NCBI RefSeq assembly: GCF_026241135.1
Contig: NZ_JAPFGA010000020.1
Location: 1-64,000 of the forward strand
Source of the DNA: Galbibacter kalidii
Lineage (GTDB): Bacteria; Bacteroidota; Bacteroidia; Flavobacteriales; Flavobacteriaceae
DNA length: 64,000 nt
Direction: 5' to 3'
The translations under genes were made by a program, and so were the position numbers. Positions 14,736-22,220 of the stretch are shown in pieces; the first letter of the stretch is position 1; every line of letters begins with the position of its first letter. The notes beneath the pieces are model-generated. The model worked only from the letters and a program-made list of their open reading frames with translations, was not told where the DNA came from and did no database searches.

Positions 14736-16451
14736 GTGAAAGAAGTTCCAAAATTTATTTTTCTAATATTACTAGCTTTTTCTTGTCACAGACCATCACC
14801 GTGGAACGGTTCTGTCTTGACACAACCCCGGGATTGCTTGACAGTTGAAGAATTGTTGGAGGGTAAAACACAACCTCTCATTGATATGAGTTATTTTTCA
14901 AAACCCAAATGGGGAACTAATGCAAAACATTCATTATCAGGCACTATAACTCTTCAAGGTACACCATTGAATTATCCCAAGGAAAAAGAACATTATCCCA
15001 GAGAAAGTTTTTTTCCGAAACTGCAGTTAGATTTTATTTCAGATAATGGAGAACTAATCCCTCTACAAAAAGAACAAATCAGTACAAGGTATCAGAAAAA
15101 TTACTTCTGGGATGTATTTGTTGGAACTGGGAAAACATGGCATGAAGAAAATGATGGTGAATGGAGTCGTGCTTCGTTCCCCTTCACCCTAACAGACAGG
15201 TGGATAGGGACAGCCAGAAATTGCGTGGCAACATTTGCTTATAAGCCGGATTCAATAAGCAATGTTTGTTTGCAGTGCAGCCAAGAAACCGCAGATATTG
15301 ATGATAAAGGGCTTGGAAACATCAAAGGCATAATACCAGCGAATTATCAAGCAAAACAATTTGCAGATTCAATTCAAATAATTGAACAACATAAACTATT
15401 TGAGTCAAAAAGACTTCCAATTCGTCCTCTAAGTGAGATTGATTTAAATAATGAAGTTGCTGATTTCTTTGAGAAAATGATAGTTACCAATGCACCAACA
15501 AGTTTGGGTGCTGTTTTAATGGACAATAAACTTTACCTGCATCCACCCAAAACCCGTCATGGTTTGTATCCCTATCCTAATGATATGCGCCATGGTTTAT
15601 ATTCTGTTACCAAAAGTATGGCTGGTGCTTTGGCACTAATATATTTTGAGGAACGATACGAAGAGGATGTATTCAATAAACTCATTTCAGATTATGTACC
15701 AGCATTAGCAGACCACGAAGGATGGAAAGGGGTAACCTTCTCACAAGCACTCAATATGGTTACGGGAACTGAAGGAAGTGAAAGTCCAGAGCATCTATTA
15801 AATACATTAATTCTTGCTGCAACGGCAGAAGAAGCTATTAATAATATTGCAAAACTTGGTAATTATCCAGAATTGCCGGGTCAAAAATTCAATTATGCTT
15901 CTACCAATTTATTTGTGTTATCTTGTGCATTGCAAAAATATGTAGAAGAAAAAGAAGGCGATAAAGTCAATTATTGGGATTTGGTGCACGAAAATGTACT
16001 TGTACCAATTAACGCAGAGTATTTTACGGTGCTGCATACCCTCGAAGAAGATGAAAATGAAGCCATTCCTATCTTAGCCTATGGTGCATTACCAACCATT
16101 GATGAAGCAGCAAAAATAGCTTTGTTGTTTGCCAATGAAGGAAGCTTTGAAGGAAGGCAAATCTTAAATAAAAAAAGGGTAAAGGAAGTTTTTGGAAAAA
16201 CGGATTGGAATGGATACAGCACCAATAATGATTTTCGAGGGTCGAACTATCAACACGCATTTTGGTCAAAAGAAATAAAGACAAGGAATTGTAAAATAAA
16301 AGCAACTTATATGTTGGGTTTTGGAGAAAACTATGTAGTATTTCTGCCGAGTAAAGCAATTGTTTTTAGGTTTTTAGATGAGCATGATATGAATATTGAT
16401 AAACTAATAAAGGCTGTAGAAGATATTAAATCTTCATGTCAAAAGGAATAA
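14736..16451 (+). CDS. Beta-lactamase-family serine hydrolase lipoprotein
   Basis: 571 residues from GTG 14736. The lipobox AFSC (Cys near 17) predicts a lipoprotein. The first half (about 30-230) is an uncharacterised extension; the second half is a class C/DD-peptidase-like fold with the SVTK nucleophile motif at 290-293 and a YAS motif near 388. A late GFG/ENYVVF strand stands in place of the usual K/H-T-G. It probably hydrolyses a peptide or ester outside the cytoplasm; the substrate is unknown. It is far longer than the other cassette genes. It starts 24 bp after site 13, while only half a site follows it. Confidence 0.78.
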   Translation: MKEVPKFIFLILLAFSCHRPSPWNGSVLTQPRDCLTVEELLEGKTQPLIDMSYFSKPKWGTNAKHSLSGTITLQGTPLNYPKEKEHYPRESFFPKLQLDFISDNGELIPLQKEQISTRYQKNYFWDVFVGTGKTWHEENDGEWSRASFPFTLTDRWIGTARNCVATFAYKPDSISNVCLQCSQETADIDDKGLGNIKGIIPANYQAKQFADSIQIIEQHKLFESKRLPIRPLSEIDLNNEVADFFEKMIVTNAPTSLGAVLMDNKLYLHPPKTRHGLYPYPNDMRHGLYSVTKSMAGALALIYFEERYEEDVFNKLISDYVPALADHEGWKGVTFSQALNMVTGTEGSESPEHLLNTLILAATAEEAINNIAKLGNYPELPGQKFNYASTNLFVLSCALQKYVEEKEGDKVNYWDLVHENVLVPINAEYFTVLHTLEEDENEAIPILAYGALPTIDEAAKIALLFANEGSFEGRQILNKKRVKEVFGKTDWNGYSTNNDFRGSNYQHAFWSKEIKTRNCKIKATYMLGFGENYVVFLPSKAIVFRFLDEHDMNIDKLIKAVEDIKSSCQKE

Positions 16452-16454
16452 AAA

Positions 16455-16481
16455 ATACGCTATATACGCGAACCGTTACCT
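16455..16481 (+). repeat. Half attC-like site at the right end of the cassette region
   Basis: CGCTATATACGCGAACC followed by GTTACCT looks like a right arm plus right box. No complementary left arm or left box is present after the preceding stop codon, so the left half was probably deleted. Confidence 0.35.
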
Positions 16482-16519
16482 GCAATTCAAGGAAACTATT
16501 ATAATCTAAACACTAAACC

Positions 16520-17821
16520 ATGATACGATTCACACTACTAATCATCAATATTTTTTGTTTGACCAGTCTCTCAATAGCACAAAGTGTTCAAAGTTCTTAC
16601 TTAATCAAAGCTGGAAAACTGTACGATGCTGAAAAGAATGTTTTTACAACGAATCAAGAAATTTACGTCCAGGGAGATAAGATTAAAAAGATAGGACAAA
16701 ATCTCGAAGTTCCGGAAAATACAGTAATTATTGACGCAAGTAATTCTACGGTAACCCCGGGACTCATCGACGCCCATACGCATATTTTGTCAGAGGAAAA
16801 ATTGACTCGCGACAACGACTGGTCTTATCTGGCGTTGGATGCAATCATGTTTTCGGATGAAACGAGAGTATTACGGGGAGCTCACTTTGCCAAAACTTAT
16901 CTTCAGGCCGGCTTTACATCCATACGCGATGTGGGCAATTCAGGATACTACCTCGATGTGGAATTGAGAGATGCTATAAGAAAGGGATATGTGGATGGAC
17001 CGAGAATGTTTGTCTCCGGTCCTATTATTGGCTCAGTAGATGGTCAATTCGGTGGATTGCCTCCGAAAGATTTTAAGCGCATTACCGAACAGGAATACAC
17101 AACTGTCAATGGTGTGGATGATGCTCGGTTAGCAGTTAATGAGCACATCGTCCAATCAGTGGATGTCATTAAGATTCTCGCATTTGGAAATAGATTACCT
17201 CTGAGTTTGGAAGAAATGAAAGCAATTGTGGAAACGGTCCATTCGAATAGGCTTCAAGTTACTGCTCATGCCGACAGGGATTGGGTAGTTCACAATGCCA
17301 TCGAAGCAGGAGTTGATGGAATAGAACATGGATATGGGTTCAAAGATGCCACACTTAAGAAAATGGCAGATAAAGGCATTTATCTTGTACCTACCTTTAA
17401 TTCCGTAGATATTGCTGTCCATTATTATAAAATGATGAATCAACCCTATGATCTTGAAGAGTTAAAAAAGAATTTTCAGCCAAATCAAAAAGTATTAATT
17501 AGTGCGCATGAACTAGGGGTAATGATAGTAGCGGGATCTGATGCATATTTTGATCTTGGAATACCCCGGGGAGATGCTGCTAAATTTACATTAGTTGGTT
17601 ACTATGAAGCTGGTTTAAAAGTAAACGATGTTTTAAAAACTGCTACATATAATGCCTCCATTGCATTGAATCGAAAAGACCAGTTAGGAGTCATCAAAGA
17701 AAATGCTTTAGCAGACATCGCAGTTTTTGATGGGGATCTTGAAGCTAATTTTAAAGAAGTTCTTTTTAAAGTTAAATTGGTGATGAAAGACGGTAAGATT
17801 GAGTATAACAATATGGATTAA
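16520..17821 (+). CDS. Secreted amidohydrolase (imidazolonepropionase-like)
   Basis: 433 residues with a signal peptide (cut near SIAQ). Amidohydrolase-superfamily TIM barrel: GLIDAHTH (HxH metal ligands, about 87-90), conserved His in VTAHADRDWVVHNAI and GIEHGYGF, and the late Asp in VAGSDAYFDLG. It resembles imidazolonepropionase and Xaa-Pro-type dipeptidase relatives exported by Bacteroidota, so an amide or cyclic amide of peptide origin is the likely substrate. The leader carries GTTACCTGCA at 16475, but no matching box follows the stop, so it may be a cassette remnant or resident DNA. Confidence 0.82.
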   Translation: MIRFTLLIINIFCLTSLSIAQSVQSSYLIKAGKLYDAEKNVFTTNQEIYVQGDKIKKIGQNLEVPENTVIIDASNSTVTPGLIDAHTHILSEEKLTRDNDWSYLALDAIMFSDETRVLRGAHFAKTYLQAGFTSIRDVGNSGYYLDVELRDAIRKGYVDGPRMFVSGPIIGSVDGQFGGLPPKDFKRITEQEYTTVNGVDDARLAVNEHIVQSVDVIKILAFGNRLPLSLEEMKAIVETVHSNRLQVTAHADRDWVVHNAIEAGVDGIEHGYGFKDATLKKMADKGIYLVPTFNSVDIAVHYYKMMNQPYDLEELKKNFQPNQKVLISAHELGVMIVAGSDAYFDLGIPRGDAAKFTLVGYYEAGLKVNDVLKTATYNASIALNRKDQLGVIKENALADIAVFDGDLEANFKEVLFKVKLVMKDGKIEYNNMD

Positions 17822-17872
17822 CACTATTTATTTCGCTTAAAAAGCTATCATAGGGATTTAAAAACTGATTAA

Positions 17873-17974
17873 ATGATGGAGAAAAAATTTAGACCCAACA
17901 TATACAACACCTACAATTTATATTTTAATGGAAATTGTGAAGAAGTATTTAAGGAAAGTTTCATAGTAATTTAG
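17873..17974 (+). pseudogene. Fragment resembling the N-terminus of a VOC/PhnB-type protein
   Basis: A 33-codon frame contains NTYNLYFNGNCEEVF. PhnB-like VOC proteins commonly begin with a strand followed by FNGNCEEAF and a helix leading to an iron-ligand region. The frame stops just after this helix and nothing downstream continues the fold, so it is a truncated remnant. The match is short, hence the modest confidence. Confidence 0.4.
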
Positions 17975-18129
17975 AAATGAAGTACGACACCCCTAAAGTC
18001 CCCTCAAAGGGACAATTACCTATTGCTATCCGTTAAATTTTTAATAAAACTAAGAAGGTCGTTGTGTAGTCGTTATAGATAGTATTATTTTCACTGCATA
18101 AATAGTTTTTTAAATTACAGATAATTACC

Positions 18130-18137
18130 TAATTTTG
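18130..18137 (+). promoter_or_regulatory. Bacteroidota -7 promoter box before bamD
   Basis: TAATTTTG fits TAnnTTTG. Transcription would begin around 18142-18145, favouring the ATG at 18154 over the one at 18142 unless the mRNA is leaderless. Confidence 0.5.
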
Positions 18138-18141
18138 CCGG

Positions 18142-18975
18142 ATGATTAAAAATATGAAGTACACATATTTAATAGCGCTTAGTGTTTTGTTGTTCACGGG
18201 ATGTAGTGAATACCAAAAAGTATTGAAAAACAGCGATATAAAGAATAAATATGATATGGCCGAAAAGCTGTATAACGATGGTGACTACAAAAAAGCCATC
18301 AGGCTTTTTGAACAGATCGCCCCTGAGTATGTAGGGAAACCACAAGGGGAACGTATTCTTTACTTCTTTGCCGATTCCTATTATCAATCTGAGGATTATT
18401 ATTTGTCAGCCTATCAGTTTGAAAGGTTCAGCAAATCCTATCCGCGAAGCGAAAAGGCCGAAGAAGCCGCTTTTTTGGGTGCGAAAAGTAAGTTCCATAC
18501 CTCACCGCGCTTTAGCTTAGATCAAACCGACACCCATGATGCTATCGGAAAACTCCAGGTGTTTATCAATACCCATCCGGAGTCTCAGTATATGGACGAG
18601 GCCAACGAAATGGTGAGCATCCTAAGGGCCAAACTGGAAAAGAAAGCCTTTGAAATTGCTAAACAATACAACCGCATATCCGATTACAATGCCTCGATCA
18701 AGGCTTTTGAGTTGTTCTTTAAGGAATTTCCGGGTTCTGTTTACAAAGAAGATGCCATGTTCTATGATTATTTGGCAAAATACAATTTGGCGATAAACAG
18801 TATCTATGCGAAGAAAGAAGATCGTATCAGCAATGCGAAAGCGGCTTACGACTTATTTTTAAAGGATTATGCGGAAACTGAATACAAGAAAGAAGCCGAT
18901 AAAATGGCAGAAGACTTGGATAAAGCTTTAGTAGAGCTAAAACAATTAATGGAAGAGTACAACATAAGTAAATAA
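18142..18975 (+). CDS. bamD: Outer membrane protein assembly factor BamD
   Basis: 277 residues (273 if started at ATG 18154). Lipobox LFTGC, with Cys near residue 21. The mature part consists of tetratricopeptide-like helices: YDMAEKLYNDGDYKKAIRLFEQI, ILYFFADSYYQSEDYYLSAYQFERF, and later FELFFKEFPGSVYKEDAMFYDYLAKYNLA. BamD is the essential lipoprotein partner of BamA in beta-barrel assembly, at the periplasmic face of the outer membrane. It heads the family-typical cluster with rpoZ, coaBC and a DUF4835 gene, all within a few bases of each other. A -7 box lies directly upstream. Confidence 0.93.
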   Translation: MIKNMKYTYLIALSVLLFTGCSEYQKVLKNSDIKNKYDMAEKLYNDGDYKKAIRLFEQIAPEYVGKPQGERILYFFADSYYQSEDYYLSAYQFERFSKSYPRSEKAEEAAFLGAKSKFHTSPRFSLDQTDTHDAIGKLQVFINTHPESQYMDEANEMVSILRAKLEKKAFEIAKQYNRISDYNASIKAFELFFKEFPGSVYKEDAMFYDYLAKYNLAINSIYAKKEDRISNAKAAYDLFLKDYAETEYKKEADKMAEDLDKALVELKQLMEEYNISK

Positions 18976-18984
18976 AAAAGAGTT

Positions 18985-19311
18985 ATGAGCGAATTAAGAA
19001 ATTCTGAAGCGGCCGTTTCTACGATCACCTATGATAGAAACGAAATTGATGCGCCTATACAAAACATTTATGAGGCGATCTCTGTGATTGCAAAGCGTGC
19101 CAACCAGATCAATGCAGACATCAAAAAGGAGTTGATAGAAAAGCTCGAAGAGTTTGCGACCTATACTGATAGTCTTGAAGAAATTTTTGAGAACAAAGAG
19201 CAGATCGAAGTTTCAAAATTCTATGAAAAATTACCAAAACCACATGCTATTGCAGTAGAAGAGTGGTTGAAGGATAAGATATATTACAGAAATACCGAAA
19301 AAGAGCAGTAG
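18985..19311 (+). CDS. rpoZ: DNA-directed RNA polymerase omega subunit (Bacteroidota type)
   Basis: 108 residues, close to the usual length of the Bacteroidota omega/Rpb6-like protein. The Rpb6-type region IDAPIQNIYEAISVIAKRANQIN lies at about 22-44, followed by LEEFATYTDSLEEIF. It stabilises the beta-prime subunit during RNA polymerase assembly. It lies 9 bp after bamD and 3 bp before coaBC, consistent with one transcript. Many databases label it simply as an RNA polymerase Rpb6 family protein. Confidence 0.9.
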   Translation: MSELRNSEAAVSTITYDRNEIDAPIQNIYEAISVIAKRANQINADIKKELIEKLEEFATYTDSLEEIFENKEQIEVSKFYEKLPKPHAIAVEEWLKDKIYYRNTEKEQ

Positions 19312-19314
19312 GGC

Positions 19315-20529
19315 ATGTCCATACTTAGCGGCAAAAAAGTTTTACTAGGGATAACCGGAGGCATTGCTGCTTACAAATCGGCTTTTTTGGTACGACATTT
19401 TATTAAAGCCGGAGCAAGCGTTAAAGTGGTAATGACGGAAAATGCAAAAGATTTCGTTACCCCTTTAACGCTTTCTACTTTGTCCAAAAACGAAGTCTAT
19501 TCTTCTTTTACAGATGAAGAGGAAGAAAATGCGGTATGGAACAACCACGTGGAACTTGGCCTGTGGGCAGATCTGATGATCATAGCCCCGGCAACGGCCA
19601 ATACACTTTCTAAAATGGCATCGGGAACGGCAGATAATATTTTATTGGCGACCTATCTTTCTGCGAAATGTCCGATCTATTTTGCTCCTGCGATGGACTT
19701 GGATATGTACCGTCACCCGAGTACAAAACAAACTTTTGATAAGTTAATCTCCTTCGGAAATAAAATGATTCCCGCCGGTCATGGCGAGCTAGCAAGTGGC
19801 CTGATAGGAGAGGGGAGAATGGCAGAACCGGAAGATATCGTTTCCTTTGTTGAAAAGGATATACTTTCACAACTACCCTTAAAAGGAAAACGGGTACTGA
19901 TCACCGCAGGCCCTACTTATGAGACTATCGATCCGGTGCGCTTTATCGGAAATCACTCCAGCGGAAGAATGGGGTATGCCCTGGCGACAGAAGCAGCCAA
20001 TTTGGGTGCTGAAGTCTTCCTGATCTCCGGTCCGACGCATTTAACCATTGACGAACATTCACATATAAAACTGTTTCGCGTTACTTCAGCAGAAGAGATG
20101 TATAACGCTACCCATCAGGTGTTCAATCAGGTGGATGTGGCGATCCTATCTGCAGCCGTATCCGATTATAGACCCGAAACGGTGGCCGATCAGAAAATAA
20201 AAAAGAAAACAGACAAACTTCATATCGATCTCATTCCTACACAAGACATCCTGGCTTCTTTAGGGGAAATCAAAGAAAAACAGTTTTTAGTCGGATTTGC
20301 TTTAGAGACCAACGACGAACTGGAAAACGCTAAAAAGAAGCTGGAAGCCAAAAATTTAGACGCGATTGTTCTAAATTCGTTAAATGATAAAGGCGCCGGT
20401 TTTGGAAAAACAACAAATAAAGTTACATTTATAGACAAGAAATTGAATGTAACTCCGTTTGAATTGAAACCAAAAACGGAAGTAGCCACCGATATCTTTA
20501 ACGAAATACTGAACTGCCTGAATGAATAA
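19315..20529 (+). CDS. coaBC: Bifunctional phosphopantothenoylcysteine decarboxylase / phosphopantothenate-cysteine ligase
   Basis: 404 residues making two consecutive steps of coenzyme A synthesis. The N-terminal flavin-dependent decarboxylase domain has GITGGIAAYKS (12-22), His78 in NNHVELG and the PAMD loop. The C-terminal ligase domain (from about 190) starts ITAGPTYETIDPVRFIGNHS and has the late KKKTDKLHIDL phrase. The segment equivalent to the enterobacterial ACGD.G.GRM reads LASGLIGEGRM, with Ser where E. coli has the active-site Cys; related Bacteroidota sequences appear similar. It overlaps the next gene by eight bases. Confidence 0.93.
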   Translation: MSILSGKKVLLGITGGIAAYKSAFLVRHFIKAGASVKVVMTENAKDFVTPLTLSTLSKNEVYSSFTDEEEENAVWNNHVELGLWADLMIIAPATANTLSKMASGTADNILLATYLSAKCPIYFAPAMDLDMYRHPSTKQTFDKLISFGNKMIPAGHGELASGLIGEGRMAEPEDIVSFVEKDILSQLPLKGKRVLITAGPTYETIDPVRFIGNHSSGRMGYALATEAANLGAEVFLISGPTHLTIDEHSHIKLFRVTSAEEMYNATHQVFNQVDVAILSAAVSDYRPETVADQKIKKKTDKLHIDLIPTQDILASLGEIKEKQFLVGFALETNDELENAKKKLEAKNLDAIVLNSLNDKGAGFGKTTNKVTFIDKKLNVTPFELKPKTEVATDIFNEILNCLNE

Positions 20530-21412
20530 GATACTTACTTTTCTCATCCTTTTATGCACCTTCAACCTTGTTGCAGCACAAGAGTTGAACTGTATGGTGA
20601 TTGTTAATGCCGATCAGATCAACCAAACTAACAAACAGGTTTTTAAAACCCTCGAAAGGGCTTTAAACGATTATGTGAACAAAACAAAATGGACCAATCG
20701 CAATTTTGCACCTGCCGAGCGTATTGAGTGCAGCATGATGATCACGGTGAATAACTATGAGAATAGTGCGTTTAGCGGTACCATTCAGATACAATCCAAC
20801 AGACCGGTGTATAATTCTACCTACCAATCACCGGTGTTTAACTATCAGGACAAGCGCTTTACGTTTAATTATGTAGAGTTTTCCCCTTTGTATTTCAATC
20901 CGAATGTGTTTGAATCCAACCTCACGGCTGTGATCACCTATTATGTATACATTATTCTAGGGATTGATGCCGATACTTTTACCCGTGAAGGCGGAACACC
21001 TTATTTTGAACAGGCCCAGAACATTGTCAATCTGGCACAGTCAAGCGGCTACAACGGTTGGCAGCAAACCGATGGTAACAGAACCCGTTGGGAATTGGTA
21101 GATAATCTGCTTTCCAACACCTTTGAAAATTACCGATTGGCCTTGTACAACTACCACAGGCTGGGATTGGACAATCTGGTGGAGAATCCAATTTTGGCAA
21201 AGCAATCCGTTGCCGGTTCGATGAAACTTTTTGATCAGTTGAACAATGTAAGGCCTAATTCTTTTGTCCTTCAGACCTTTTTTGACGCCAAATCTGAAGA
21301 AATAGCCAATGTTTTTTCCGACGGTCCCAAAGTAAATATCGTTGATCTAACGGAAACCCTGAATGAAATCGCTCCCCTGTACTCCAAAACCTGGGCACGG
21401 ATAAAGTATTAA
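20522..21412 (+). CDS. DUF4835 family secreted protein
   Basis: 296 residues with a signal peptide (cut near LVAAQ). The DUF4835 family is near-universal in Bacteroidota and usually encoded, as here, between coaBC and recN. Recognisable phrases include ELNCMVIVNADQI at the mature start, RPVYNSTYQSPVFNYQDK, SNLTAVITYYVYIILGID and a C-terminal TLNEIAPLYSKTW. Its constant neighbourhood with bamD suggests an envelope role, but no activity is known. The ATG lies inside the end of coaBC (8-bp overlap). Confidence 0.9.
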   Translation: MNKILTFLILLCTFNLVAAQELNCMVIVNADQINQTNKQVFKTLERALNDYVNKTKWTNRNFAPAERIECSMMITVNNYENSAFSGTIQIQSNRPVYNSTYQSPVFNYQDKRFTFNYVEFSPLYFNPNVFESNLTAVITYYVYIILGIDADTFTREGGTPYFEQAQNIVNLAQSSGYNGWQQTDGNRTRWELVDNLLSNTFENYRLALYNYHRLGLDNLVENPILAKQSVAGSMKLFDQLNNVRPNSFVLQTFFDAKSEEIANVFSDGPKVNIVDLTETLNEIAPLYSKTWARIKY

Positions 21413-21742
21413 CTAAGCTTAAATGTAGCGTCAGGTCGAGTGGTTTTGCGATAGCAAAATTGTATCGAGACCCTTTACTGAGATGCTTCTCGATATGCTT
21501 TGTTCTCGATACAATTTTTTCTTCGCAGGGCTACGAAAAAATCACTGAACTGACGGTGACGAGATACATTCAACTAAAATATAAAAGTTATAATCATTGT
21601 ACAAAGTCGTCCTGATAATTTGGCAGCAATCAAAACACTCCACTTCACAAATGCTGGCTTCAAATATTTAAGAATTTGTTAATTACAGTGAACCACTGTG
21701 AATTATTTAGGATATTTATTACTTTAATAAAAAAAATCAACC
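21413..21742. repeat. Intergenic stretch with nested palindrome (variant repeat copy)
   Basis: A perfect 12-bp pair, ATTGTATCGAGA (21459-21470) with TCTCGATACAAT (21504-21515), lies inside an outer imperfect pair, CGTCAG near 21429 and CTGACG near 21550. The inner hairpin TTTTGCGATAGCAAAA (21443-21458) is also present. No gene seen. It separates the DUF4835 gene from the molybdenum hydroxylase pair. Confidence 0.55.
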
Positions 21743-22201
21743 ATGTCAAACTACACAATAAACATCAACGGAAAAGATAAGCAAGTAGATGTAGACCCCT
21801 CAACGCCTATGTTGTGGGTTTTACGCGACCATTTACAAATGGTGGGAACTAAATTTGGTTGCGGGATTGCGCAATGCGGCGCATGTACCATTCATATAGA
21901 TGATGTAGCGGTGCGTTCCTGTCAATTACCCGTTTCAGCAGTTGGAGATCAAGAAATTACTACCATTGAAGGACTTTCAGAAGAAGGAGATCATCCGGTA
22001 CAGCAAGCCTGGTTGGAGCACGATGTGCCGCAATGTGGTTATTGTCAAGCCGGACAAATCATGTCCGCTACGGCACTTTTAAAGAACAATCCGAATCCAA
22101 GTGATACAGATATCGATCAGGCAATGAACGGAAATATTTGCCGCTGCGGAACATATACACGTATAAAAGCAGCGATCAAAACTGCTGCTAAAACTGTCTA
22201 A
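21743..22201 (+). CDS. (2Fe-2S)-binding subunit of molybdenum hydroxylase (isoquinoline 1-oxidoreductase alpha type)
   Basis: 152 residues, the usual size of the small iron-sulfur subunit. The plant-type cluster motif [14 protein letters not shown] followed by SC lies at about 40-64. The second cluster motifs CGYCQAGQ and CRCGTY lie at about 98-105 and 136-141. Electrons from the molybdenum site pass through these clusters. The protein has no FAD domain, and no FAD subunit gene is nearby, which fits the two-subunit isoquinoline-oxidoreductase branch. It is 19 bp before its partner. Confidence 0.92.
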   Translation: MSNYTININGKDKQVDVDPSTPMLWVLRDHLQMVGTKFGCGIAQCGACTIHIDDVAVRSCQLPVSAVGDQEITTIEGLSEEGDHPVQQAWLEHDVPQCGYCQAGQIMSATALLKNNPNPSDTDIDQAMNGNICRCGTYTRIKAAIKTAAKTV

Positions 22202-22220
22202 CCAATAAAAACAAGAAATT

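Larger units (their letters stand above)
17822..18141 (+). other. Intergenic stretch holding a gene fragment and the bamD promoter
   Basis: Contains the short VOC/PhnB-like fragment (17873-17974), a low-complexity tract with paired CCCCT/AGGGG near 17991-18012 and the promoter of bamD. It marks the boundary between accessory DNA and the core operon. Confidence 0.5.
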
